Notes under the pieces: generated by a model
The model's database searches: none
What the model was told of the DNA's origin: nothing
Seen by the model: the letters and a program-made list of their open reading frames with translations, nothing else
In this document: piece by piece, positions 15,402-23,152 of the stretch
Numbering within the stretch: the stretch's first letter is position 1
Layout of the letters: every line of letters starts with the position of its first letter
Assembly (NCBI GenBank): GCA_002328835.1
Contig: DCWN01000042.1
Location: 304,758-334,724 of the forward strand
Direction of reading: 5' to 3'
From: Acidobacteria bacterium UBA2161
GTDB taxonomy: Bacteria; Acidobacteriota; Vicinamibacteria; Vicinamibacterales; UBA823
DNA: 29,967 bases
Position numbers and translations under genes: made by a program

Positions 15402-16718
15402 TCACCGTGTCATCGCCGCCTTCGACAGCGCCCGCAGCGCGTCGCTGACCTCGACCTGGTAGCCGAGCGGGTCCTCGAGGCGCCGCACACCGGCCGGGAG
15501 TCCCGCCACCGCCTCCAGGCAGGCCGCTCGCCGGTCGGCGAGCGCGGGTGCGTCCCCGACCCTCGTGCCGTCGCGCATCACGCAGTGCAGCAAGCCGTGC
15601 CCACCCGAGGGTCCGCGCTCGTCACGCAGCCCCACACGGTCCCGCCCTTCGGCGCGCATCCGCCACACCTGCTTCCGGCCGGCCCAGGTCGCCTTGCCCG
15701 GGCTCGACTTGGCCGTCGGCACCCAGGACCCCGCCCGCTCGACCTCCGCCAGCTTGTAGACGACACCGAGCGCCGGCGCGTCGTTCGAGGTGCTCAGCGC
15801 CGTGCCCACGCCGAAGCCATCGACCGGCGCCCCACCAGCCACGAGCGCCGCGATCCGATGTTCGTCGAGATCGCCGCTGACGAGGATGCGCGTGCCGCGC
15901 AGCCCTCCGCCGTCGAGGATGCCGCGGACGTCGCGGCTCAGCGCTCCGAGGTCGCCGCTGTCGAGCCTGACGGCCGCCGGCGTCAACCCACTCGACACGA
16001 CGCGGCGCGCCGCGGCGCACGTGTCGTAAGTATCCAGCAGCAGGACCGCATGCTCACCGAAGCGGTCGGCGTAGCGACGGAACGCCTCGAGTTCGTCGTC
16101 GTGCGCCATGACCCACGAATGGGCCATCGTTCCCGACACCGGAATATCGAACGCGCGCCCGGCATCAAGATTCGACGTGGCGTCACAGCCACCGAGAAAC
16201 GCCGCTCTCGCGGCCCACATCGCCGCCTCGGTGCCGTGAGCCCGCCGCCCGCCGAACTCGATGGCGGGCCGCCCGGCTGCCGCCGCCGCCACCCGCGCCG
16301 CCTTGGACGCGATCGAGGTCTGGAAGCCGACGATGGCGAGCACCGCCGTTTCGACGATCTGCGCCTCGGCCAGCGGCGCGGTCACCGAAAGGATCGGTTC
16401 GTTCGCGAAGACCGGGGTCCCCTCCGCCATCGCCCAGACCTCGCCGGTGAATCTGAATCGTGCGAGATAGTCGTCGAAGAACGCCGCGGGCAAGCCCGCC
16501 AGCGCGGGCACCGAGCGCAGGTACGCAACCTCGGCCGCCGTGAACCGGACGGCTTCCAGGTGCGCGAGCGCCGGCTCGAGACCGGCCGCGACGAGAAACG
16601 ACCGCGTCTCGGGCAGCGTCCTGACGTAAAGGTCGAACGTGCCGCGGCCATGGCCGGCCTCGACGAACCCCGCCGCCATCGTCACCTCGTACAGGTCGGT
16701 CGAGAGCGCGGTCGGCAT
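15402..16718 (-). CDS. pncB: Nicotinate phosphoribosyltransferase
   Basis: A 438-residue enzyme that converts nicotinate plus PRPP to nicotinate mononucleotide in NAD salvage. It begins with the family TDLYEVTMAAGF motif. The phosphorylated histidine is H200 in SGTMAHSWVM, preceded by FGGRRAHGTEAA and followed by LLLDTYDT, RLDSGDLGAL and FGVGTALSTSNDAPAL, all in the right order. The length fits the roughly 440-residue bacterial group. It is divergent from pncA, which makes its substrate, with only 23 bases between the start codons. Downstream, glcDEF follow after 32 bases. Confidence 0.95.
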   Translation of the reverse strand: MPTALSTDLYEVTMAAGFVEAGHGRGTFDLYVRTLPETRSFLVAAGLEPALAHLEAVRFTAAEVAYLRSVPALAGLPAAFFDDYLARFRFTGEVWAMAEGTPVFANEPILSVTAPLAEAQIVETAVLAIVGFQTSIASKAARVAAAAAGRPAIEFGGRRAHGTEAAMWAARAAFLGGCDATSNLDAGRAFDIPVSGTMAHSWVMAHDDELEAFRRYADRFGEHAVLLLDTYDTCAAARRVVSSGLTPAAVRLDSGDLGALSRDVRGILDGGGLRGTRILVSGDLDEHRIAALVAGGAPVDGFGVGTALSTSNDAPALGVVYKLAEVERAGSWVPTAKSSPGKATWAGRKQVWRMRAEGRDRVGLRDERGPSGGHGLLHCVMRDGTRVGDAPALADRRAACLEAVAGLPAGVRRLEDPLGYQVEVSDALRALSKAAMTR

Positions 16719-16741
16719 CGCTATTTGCTATCTTAGCGTCC
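16719..16741. promoter_or_regulatory. Divergent pncB/pncA promoter with shared -10 and inverted repeat
   Basis: Only 23 bases separate the two start codons, so promoters must lie here or inside the genes. TATCTT (16729-16734, plus, preceded by TGC as an extended -10) and TAAGAT (16735 to 16730, minus) overlap almost completely: one A/T patch could serve both directions. CGCTA (16719-16723) and TAGCG (16734-16738) form an inverted repeat around the same centre, a possible operator. The -10 candidates lie 7 bases from the pncA ATG and 11 bases from the pncB ATG, so both mRNAs would be leaderless or nearly so. Confidence 0.45.
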
Positions 16742-17326
16742 ATGGAGCCGGCTGCACTGCTGGTCGTCGACGTGCAGAAGGATTTCTGCACCGGAGGCAC
16801 CCTGGCCGTCCCCCGCGGCGACCGCGTCGTCGCCGTCCTGAATCGGCTCGTCGGGTCGTTCGACCGGCGGGGCGCCCTGGTTCTCGCTTCGCGCGATTGG
16901 CATCCCGCCGAGACGGCCCACTTTCGCGATGCCGGCGGCGCTTGGCCACCGCACTGTATCGCCGGCTCGGACGGCGCGGCATTCCACGACGATCTCAACC
17001 TGCCCGAAGGCACGGTCGTGGTCAGCAAGGGGATCGGACCGACCGAGGACGGCTACTCCGCCTTCGACGGTCGGACGGATGCCGGGCTGCCACTGCTCGA
17101 GGCGCTGCAGCAGCGACAGGTCATCCGGCTGTACGTCGGCGGCCTCGCCACCGACTACTGCGTGAAACACTCGGTCCTCGACGCCCTCGGTCACGGCTTC
17201 GAGGTCACCGTCTTGATCGACGCGATCGCCGCCGGCGACCTGAGCCCCGGCGACGGCGCCGCCGCCCTCGAGGCGATGGCCGCCGCCGGCGCCAGGCTCA
17301 CCCGCAGCGACGCTATCGAAGTGTGA
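16742..17326 (+). CDS. pncA: Nicotinamidase (isochorismatase family)
   Basis: A 194-residue hydrolase that converts nicotinamide to nicotinate. The catalytic triad is D10 (LLVVDVQKDF), K96 (VSKGIG) and C140 (GLATDYCV). The metal site is D52, H54 and H71 (RDWHP and PPHC). GLATDYCVKHSVLDAL is typical of PncA rather than other isochorismatase-fold enzymes. It is divergent from pncB, the next enzyme in the salvage route, and the sirtuin about 7 kb away produces its substrate. A gap of about 290 bases follows, containing folded elements. Confidence 0.95.
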   Translation: MEPAALLVVDVQKDFCTGGTLAVPRGDRVVAVLNRLVGSFDRRGALVLASRDWHPAETAHFRDAGGAWPPHCIAGSDGAAFHDDLNLPEGTVVVSKGIGPTEDGYSAFDGRTDAGLPLLEALQQRQVIRLYVGGLATDYCVKHSVLDALGHGFEVTVLIDAIAAGDLSPGDGAAALEAMAAAGARLTRSDAIEV

Positions 17327-17411
17327 AGGCCGTTTCCATGGTACGAGGCGGGGCATTGCGCCGTCGATCCCGTCGGCGGCCGTGGAGCAGGCTGGCGGTC
17401 GTTCTCCGCAG

Positions 17412-17506
17412 GTGTGAGCCATCCATCGACCGCCGTCGAACATTCACACAGCCTGTTCTGTAGTCGAGCAGCCAGGCGACCGCCTCCCTAAGAAGGGATC
17501 GACTAC
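17412..17506. other. Structured non-coding element in gap 17327-17615
   Basis: The gap between the convergent pncA and octaheme cytochrome genes has no credible protein gene but carries nested complementarity. Element A: GTGTGA (17412-17417) pairs with TCACAC (17444-17449) and encloses TCGAC-CGCC-GTCGA (17426-17439). Element B: GTAGTCGA (17460-17467) pairs with TCGACTAC (17499-17506) and encloses two small hairpins, AGGC-GACC-GCCT (17474-17485) and CCCT-AAGA-AGGG (17486-17497), forming a compact three-way junction. All stems listed are perfect. It could be a small RNA, a structured 3' UTR or a REP-like unit; which strand, if any, is transcribed is unknown. Confidence 0.4.
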
Positions 17507-17558
17507 CGCAACGCCCCGCCTCGCGCTCAAGACCATTTCCTCAAGGACCGTACAGACG

Positions 17559-17584
17559 ACGGGCGCGGCCCTGGCCGCGCCCGT
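17559..17584. terminator. Strong GC-rich hairpin after the octaheme cytochrome gene
   Basis: ACGGGCGCGGCC (17559-17570) and GGCCGCGCCCGT (17573-17584) form a perfect 12-bp inverted repeat around CT. In RNA the innermost pairs would open to give a 6-base loop. It begins 31 bases beyond the stop codon of the minus-strand octaheme gene and lies far downstream of pncA, so it suits either strand as a transcript end. No T-run follows on either side. Confidence 0.55.
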
Positions 17585-17615
17585 CCATCTCGAAACGATT
17601 CGTATCCCGGTCAGC

Positions 17616-20465
17616 CTACGGCTGGTCGCCGACCTGGACGACCGGCTCCTCGGGCCGCGGCCCACCGCTGAAGGTCAGCATGTGGTCCCGGATCGACCGG
17701 ATCTGCTGCTCGGCATCCTGATCGAACTGCTGATAGAAGGTCTCCGGATAGTTCGGCCAGAAGGCAGGCATCCGGGTCCCGGGCTGAATCGTCTGGGGTA
17801 TCCGGATCCAGTCGATGACCCAGTCGGCCTGCAGCCGCTCGGGCGTCATCCGGAGGTCGGGTGCCAGGTTCTCAGTCGGCTGGTCCTCGGGAATCGTGTC
17901 GAGCACGTGGCACTGCTGGCACCGGAGCAGGTCGAACAGTTCCTCGCCGGTCGCCATGAAGTCACCCCGCGCCGACGCCACCGTATGCGCCCGGAACGGG
18001 CCGATCGCCTCTGACACCGCGGCGAAGTACCCGAGGAGCTCGTTCCACTGCTCGTCCTCTAGGTCGAAGGTCGGCATCCGGACGTCGAGCCACGGTCGGA
18101 TCGAGATCGGATCCTTGAAGAAGGCGTAGTTCCAGTCGGGCTTCACCTTAGCGCCCTGCGGCGTCAGGAGCGGCGGCGCCAGTGACGGGTCGTCGACCAG
18201 CGTCACGTAGTCGCCGCCGTCGTTCTCGATCTCGTGGCACGCAACACAGTTGCGCCGTCGCGTCAGCGTCCGTCCGACCCTGAGCGCGTCCTGCCGCGCC
18301 GAGCCCGGCACGAGCGCCGCGGTCGGCTGGACCTCGCGCTGGAAGCTCATGATCGCGGTGACCAGGAGGTGGGTCTCTTCCTCGCTGAACCCGTAGTCGG
18401 GCATGCGCAGCTTCTCGAGCGGCTGCAGCACACGGTTCTCGTCGTAGATCCCAGGATCGAGCAGCTTGTTCTCGAACCAGTCGATCTTCGTATGCGGAAT
18501 CTCGACGTGCGCGAAGTCGAGCTGCGTGATCAGCTTCGTGCCTTCCTCGGACAGTTCTGTCCCGATCGGCTGCGTCTCCTCGAAGCCGGGGATATCGTGG
18601 CAGCTGAAACAGCCATACCGGCCGATGACCCGCTCGCCCAGCTCGACCGTCCGCTCCTCCGCCGACAAGGCGGCCACCGTCGCCTCCGCCTCGGCGGTCG
18701 GCACGATCGCCTTCAGGTAATCCAGCAGCACCTCGTCGGCGTAGGCCTGGTCGTAGGTCGCTTCGGCCACCCGCGGCGTGCCGCCGGTCAGCGACATCAG
18801 GTAGGTCGCCACGTCGGCCGCCTCGTCGTCGGTGAGGCGCAGGTCGGGCATGTAGGTGCTCTCGCTGTAGTGCTGTGGATCGCGCACCCAGTCGAACACC
18901 CACTCGTAGGTCGTCTTGCTGCCGATGTTCTGCAGCGCCTGGCCGAACGTCCGCCGCGGGCCCGCCTCGAGACGCCCCTCGTCGCCGGCTACGTGGCACG
19001 CCAGGCACCCGACCGATTCGACGAGGCGCTGGCCCTCAGCAGCATCGCCGCGCCGAGGGGACCGCACGGCGAATTCGAAGTCTGTCGAGGCCGCGAATAA
19101 GTAGGCGACCGCAGCGTCGATCTCGGCCTCGTTGCGGCGTGCATCCTCGGGCGTCGACGTGTTCGACCCGTACCAGACCCTCGGCATCCAGGTCGTCTGC
19201 TTGATCGCGCGGGGATCGCGAATCCAGCCGGCGACCCACTCAGGCGTCAGCTTGGCTCCTATCCGCCGCAGACTCGGGCCCGGCTCGCGCAGCTCCTCGA
19301 ACCCGGCCGTCTTGTGACAGGTGTAGCAGCCGGCTCGCTCGTAGAGTCCATAGGCGAGGTTGAGCACGCCGGCCTCAGGCACGTGCACCTCCTCGAGGTG
19401 GCACTTCGCGCACGACGCCTCCGCCATTCCGCTCGGCAGCATCGGGTAGTCCCAGAGATGCGGCTCTTCCCACCCGTAGGCCTCGACCCATTCGTGCTCC
19501 TGGTCCAGGCTCACCGGCGTGTGCGCGGCATCTCGGAAGCTGATCGACTGCGGCATCCCCTCGTGACAGACGGTGCAGCCCGTCGTCTCCAGCGGGTGCG
19601 GCGACCCGCTGCTCACGTAGGTGTCGAGGTTCGGGTGCGTGGCGAACGGCTGCGGATACGCCTCGTAGCCCTCCCGGTCGATCGCCAGATGGCAGGTCAT
19701 GCAGCGGTCCATCTTCGGCACACGGATGAAGTTCAGATCGTCGAGGATGTTCGGCAAGATGACCTGGCGCACCGTGATCGAAGGCGCCATGAAGTCGATG
19801 AGCGGCGCGTTGAGCAGGTAGTCGTCGATCAGGCTCGGGGCCAGATCCGCCAGCAGCTCTTCCAGTCGCGTCGTCTCCGAGGTCAATCCCCGAATCTCGT
19901 CGTCGAGATCCGTCACGCCCTGGCGGATCTCGCTGATCTGCCCTCGCAGCCCGTCGCGCTCGGCCGTCAGCCGCTCGGCCTCAAGTCCCAGCGTCAGCCA
20001 CTCGTCGTATTGCGCCGCGACCTCCGCCTCGCGCTCGGCGAACGCACCTTCCTCCGCACCCTCACGATCGATCTCCAGCGTGTACTTGTCGACGTCGTAG
20101 TCGGCCTTGGCGAACTGGTGAATCTGGCTGGCGACCGTCAGTTCGATCGCGACGGCGGCCTCCTGCGCCTCGAGGGCCGTGAGTTGTTCCTCTTGCCCGA
20201 CCAGCGCTGCCTCGGCCGTCGCGCGGTCGGCCTCTAATTGCTCGAGCACGGCCGGATCGACCTCGGCGTTGGCCGCTTCTAGGGCCACGCGAGTCACTTC
20301 CGTCTCCAATTGCACGAAGCGGCGCTGGTAGTTCTTCCACTCGCGGTCGTAGTCGTCCCAAACCATCCAGAGGGTGGAGATGAAGAGCAAGATGCTCGAC
20401 GCCGCGAAGATGACGTTCAGGAAATCGATGTTGTAGGCGTGTCCGACAGCCTTCTTGTCAGCCAT
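17616..20465 (-). CDS. Membrane-anchored octaheme cytochrome c of a b6-type quinol oxidoreductase
   Basis: A 949-residue protein starting with a short basic tail and one transmembrane helix (about 14-37), then a long Glu/Ala-rich coiled coil (about 40-215). Eight CxxCH haem-attachment motifs follow, with first Cys at 255, 297, 352, 380, 487, 619, 740 and 849. The first three cluster tightly. Haems 4-8 each start a class I cytochrome c-like domain ending in a W-x-x-x-P...MP element (TWMPR, TYMPD, LRMPDYGF, VRMPTF, TRMPAF), where the Met is the likely second ligand. It starts 12 bases after the subunit IV-like gene and is the last gene of the locus, where cytochrome c1 or f would be expected. 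It is probably periplasmic and receives electrons from the Rieske protein. This exact arrangement is not one I can name. Confidence 0.88.
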   Translation of the reverse strand: MADKKAVGHAYNIDFLNVIFAASSILLFISTLWMVWDDYDREWKNYQRRFVQLETEVTRVALEAANAEVDPAVLEQLEADRATAEAALVGQEEQLTALEAQEAAVAIELTVASQIHQFAKADYDVDKYTLEIDREGAEEGAFAEREAEVAAQYDEWLTLGLEAERLTAERDGLRGQISEIRQGVTDLDDEIRGLTSETTRLEELLADLAPSLIDDYLLNAPLIDFMAPSITVRQVILPNILDDLNFIRVPKMDRCMTCHLAIDREGYEAYPQPFATHPNLDTYVSSGSPHPLETTGCTVCHEGMPQSISFRDAAHTPVSLDQEHEWVEAYGWEEPHLWDYPMLPSGMAEASCAKCHLEEVHVPEAGVLNLAYGLYERAGCYTCHKTAGFEELREPGPSLRRIGAKLTPEWVAGWIRDPRAIKQTTWMPRVWYGSNTSTPEDARRNEAEIDAAVAYLFAASTDFEFAVRSPRRGDAAEGQRLVESVGCLACHVAGDEGRLEAGPRRTFGQALQNIGSKTTYEWVFDWVRDPQHYSESTYMPDLRLTDDEAADVATYLMSLTGGTPRVAEATYDQAYADEVLLDYLKAIVPTAEAEATVAALSAEERTVELGERVIGRYGCFSCHDIPGFEETQPIGTELSEEGTKLITQLDFAHVEIPHTKIDWFENKLLDPGIYDENRVLQPLEKLRMPDYGFSEEETHLLVTAIMSFQREVQPTAALVPGSARQDALRVGRTLTRRRNCVACHEIENDGGDYVTLVDDPSLAPPLLTPQGAKVKPDWNYAFFKDPISIRPWLDVRMPTFDLEDEQWNELLGYFAAVSEAIGPFRAHTVASARGDFMATGEELFDLLRCQQCHVLDTIPEDQPTENLAPDLRMTPERLQADWVIDWIRIPQTIQPGTRMPAFWPNYPETFYQQFDQDAEQQIRSIRDHMLTFSGGPRPEEPVVQVGDQP

Positions 20466-20477
20466 ATGGGTGATCGA

Positions 20478-21554
20478 TCAGATGTTGAAGAAGAGCTCCC
20501 CAATCGCGACGACGTACTTCAGGTTGAACAGCCACCGTGCGAGCATCTTCACCGGCAGCGAGAGCATGGACAGGAAGAGAAACGCCGTCACGTAGAATCG
20601 CGCCGGCCCAAGCTTCTCGTAGTACCGCTTGAACACCGTGCGCGCGAACACGACCGGCAGCCCGAAGACGTAGAACGAGACGAGCAGGATCCCCGGCAAC
20701 TCGCGGAACAGCCAGTGCGACGGCATGCCAACACCCAAGCCTCGGAGCCAGATGTACTCCGACAGGTTGACGTTCGTCAGCGCCTCGAGCTTGTGGATGT
20801 CCCAGTACTCGAACGGTCCGAAGAAGTTCCAGTTCGGCCCCCGCAGGAACGTGCCGAGCACGATCAGCGACGACCAGAGCACCACGAAGCCAAACAGGAA
20901 GATGGTGATCTCGGCCTTCCGCTCCTTGAAGGTGTAGTAGCCGTTCCCCTTCGGGTTGGTGTCGATGTACGGGATCGCCATCAGGCCGACGATGATCAGG
21001 CTGGGCAGCACGACGCCCGCCAACCATGGGTCAAAGTACACCAGCATCTCCTGGAGTCCGAGGAAGTACCAGGGCGCCTTCGACGGGTTCGGGGTCGCCG
21101 CGGCGTTGGCGGGCTGCTCCAGCGGCGCCTTCAGGACTATCGACCAGACGATCAGGACCACCGAGCAGAGCACCAGGCAGATCAGTTCGATGTACACGAG
21201 ATCCGGCCAGACCCAGACGCGGTCTTCCTCCACCTTCTCCGCGACCGGCTCCGCGTTGGCGATCCGCTGATCGTTCAGGACCGCCTGGCGCATCGAGTAC
21301 CAGGTGAAGAACAGCAGCAGGAAGATCAGCCCGACAATCGGCACATTGTCGGGCTTTCCGATGATCAGCCTGAAGTTCTCGTCGAGCAGGCCGAGCCCGA
21401 AGAACAACACGAGGAAGATCTGCAATCCGTAGCCGACGCTCGGTTTCACGAAGAGATCCCGCCGCCACACCGCGAACACGAACGCACCCGTCGTCAGCAG
21501 GAAGAAGACGCGGGGATCGGCGAAGAAGTTGAAGAATTCCTTGATCGCATCCAT
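20478..21554 (-). CDS. Cytochrome b C-terminal (subunit IV-like) protein with N-terminal extension
   Basis: A 358-residue integral membrane protein with about eight hydrophobic helices. The central part matches the C-terminal quinol-oxidising half of cytochrome b or subunit IV: NPSKAPWYFLGLQEMLVYFD at 156-175 is the Qo-site ef-loop, with PWY at 161-163 where PEWY is usual. About 110 residues precede it, forming three extra helices (near 14-30, 42-60 and 71-86) that classical subunit IV lacks. Further helices follow (near 118-140, 180-200 and three more). It binds no haem by the usual His pairs. It works with the b6-like subunit encoded 28 bases upstream; the octaheme gene follows. Confidence 0.87.
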   Translation of the reverse strand: MDAIKEFFNFFADPRVFFLLTTGAFVFAVWRRDLFVKPSVGYGLQIFLVLFFGLGLLDENFRLIIGKPDNVPIVGLIFLLLFFTWYSMRQAVLNDQRIANAEPVAEKVEEDRVWVWPDLVYIELICLVLCSVVLIVWSIVLKAPLEQPANAAATPNPSKAPWYFLGLQEMLVYFDPWLAGVVLPSLIIVGLMAIPYIDTNPKGNGYYTFKERKAEITIFLFGFVVLWSSLIVLGTFLRGPNWNFFGPFEYWDIHKLEALTNVNLSEYIWLRGLGVGMPSHWLFRELPGILLVSFYVFGLPVVFARTVFKRYYEKLGPARFYVTAFLFLSMLSLPVKMLARWLFNLKYVVAIGELFFNI

Positions 21555-21582
21555 AGATTCAGACTCGAGCTGTCCTCAGGCT

Positions 21583-22398
21583 CTAGAGCGGACCGGAGAT
21601 ACCGCCGTCTTTGCGCACGCGCCAGAAATGCACGGCCATCAGCACCGCGATCGCGAGCGGCAATCCGACACAGTGCAGGACGTAGAACCGGAGCAGCGCG
21701 CCCTCCCCGACGAACGTGCCCCCGAGCAGCGCGAACCGCGCATCGTCGGCCGCGTGAATGAGCTGCACGTCGCCCAGCGCCAGCAGCGAGGCGCCGGGTC
21801 CCTCATAGCCGAGGAACGGTGTGGCCCTCGCCATGTTCGACCCGACGGTGATCGCCCAGATGGCCAGCTGATCCCACGGCAGGAGGTAGCCGGTGAACGA
21901 CAGCAGCAGGGTCAGCACGAGCATGATGACGCCGACGTTCCAGTTGAACTCACGCGGTGGCTTGTACGACCCGGTCATGAACACGCGGAACATGTGCAGC
22001 CAGACGGTGATGACCATCGCGTGGGCACCCCACCGGTGCATCTCGCGCATGATGCCGAGCGGCACGTGCTCGCGCAGCCCGACGATGTCGGTGTAGGCGT
22101 ACTCCAGCGTCGGCCGGTAGTAGAACATCAGCAGTACGCCGGTGAAGGTCAGTGTCAGGAACAGGAAGAAGCTCAGCCCCCCCATGCACCAGGTGTAGCG
22201 CAGCCGGACGCCCGACTTCCTGATGCGCACCGGATGGAGGTGCAGGAAGACGTTCGACAGGACGACGAGAACGCGGTTGCGATCGGTGATCGGCGCGTTG
22301 TGCCGAAAGACCGACTTCCAGATCTGCGTCTCGGTCAGCCAGTTCCAGGAGCGCTCGAGGGCGCCCTCCTTGGGAGCGACGGTCTTTGTATCAGCCAT
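21583..22398 (-). CDS. Cytochrome b6-like subunit (di-haem, N-terminal cytochrome b)
   Basis: A 271-residue membrane protein corresponding to the first four helices of cytochrome b. Haem ligands are H121 and H135 in helix B (spacing 14) and H242 and H257 in helix D (spacing 15). The 15-residue spacing in helix D is the b6f-type value; mitochondrial-type cytochrome b has 14. LLSFTGYLLPWDQLA is the conserved loop after helix C, and VHFWRVRKDGG closes the domain. It oxidises and reduces quinone with the subunit IV-like partner, so cytochrome b is split as in b6f complexes. It lies 38 bases after the Rieske gene. Confidence 0.94.
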   Translation of the reverse strand: MADTKTVAPKEGALERSWNWLTETQIWKSVFRHNAPITDRNRVLVVLSNVFLHLHPVRIRKSGVRLRYTWCMGGLSFFLFLTLTFTGVLLMFYYRPTLEYAYTDIVGLREHVPLGIMREMHRWGAHAMVITVWLHMFRVFMTGSYKPPREFNWNVGVIMLVLTLLLSFTGYLLPWDQLAIWAITVGSNMARATPFLGYEGPGASLLALGDVQLIHAADDARFALLGGTFVGEGALLRFYVLHCVGLPLAIAVLMAVHFWRVRKDGGISGPL

Positions 22399-22436
22399 GA
22401 AGACTCGGAAATCTACCTAGGGAATCAGGTCGGTCA

Positions 22437-23099
22437 CTACACGCGCAGGAACGATTCGGGATCGGCCCACTGCCCGAGCTCGAACTGGAACTTCTGCGCC
22501 TTGTCCACCAGGATCTGGCCGTCCTCGGCCAGCACGATGCGCGCCCGTTCGAGCGGACGCGGGGCGGGCCCTTCGAAGTTGATGCCCGTCGGCCGGAAGC
22601 CGCTGCCGTGGCACGGACACTTGAACTTGTCCTCCGCCGACAGCCAGTTCGGGGTGCACCCGAGGTGCGTGCAGGTCACCAGGAGCGCATAGAACCCGGC
22701 GGCCTCCTGCACCATGTCGCTCGGTGTCCGCACGATCCAGACGCCGAATCGATCCTTCCAGCGCTCGTCGACGCCGGGCGCGTACTCGTCCGGAAACCCG
22801 ATTCTGAACTGCTGCGGTGGCTCGTTCAGGACGTTTGGAAACATGAAGCGCCCGGTGGCGGCCAGCCCAGCCGCCGAGGCCGCCGTGAACGACCCCCAGG
22901 CCAGGCCGATCCAGCCCCGGCGCGACAACAGCGGTGAGGTGTCGTCCTCGACCTTCTTCTTCGCCGCCGGCCGCCGTGGCGCGGCCGCGGCCGACGTCGT
23001 CTTGCCCGCGAGGCCGGGCGGCACCGAGGGCGGGGCGGGCTTGGCCGCCGGCTTCGGAGCCGGAGTGCCGGACGCCGGAACGTTGGGTTCGTCTGCCAT
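22437..23099 (-). CDS. Rieske 2Fe-2S protein of the cytochrome b complex
   Basis: A 220-residue protein. Cluster ligands are C143 and H145 (CTHLGC) and C161 and H164 (CPCHGSGF), with C148-C163 as the expected disulfide. A Pro/Ala/Lys-rich cytoplasmic tail of about 55 residues leads into SRRGWIGLAWGSF, a twin-Arg motif followed by a single membrane helix (about 62-82), consistent with Tat-dependent membrane insertion. It takes one electron from quinol at the Qo site and should pass it to the octaheme cytochrome. The tail is unusually long and low in complexity. It is followed by the b6-like gene and preceded by a HEAT-repeat gene 53 bases upstream. Confidence 0.95.
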   Translation of the reverse strand: MADEPNVPASGTPAPKPAAKPAPPSVPPGLAGKTTSAAAAPRRPAAKKKVEDDTSPLLSRRGWIGLAWGSFTAASAAGLAATGRFMFPNVLNEPPQQFRIGFPDEYAPGVDERWKDRFGVWIVRTPSDMVQEAAGFYALLVTCTHLGCTPNWLSAEDKFKCPCHGSGFRPTGINFEGPAPRPLERARIVLAEDGQILVDKAQKFQFELGQWADPESFLRV

Positions 23100-23152
23100 G
23101 AAATCTGCTTTCTTCTGCTCGCGCGGTTATGAATGCACCTACGTCCGACGAA

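Noticed and set aside
20310..21761. 483-codon plus-strand frame opposite the subunit IV-like gene
   Set aside because: It is rich in Glu, Gln, His and Arg with no domain. It arises from the complement of membrane-helix codons of the real minus-strand gene.
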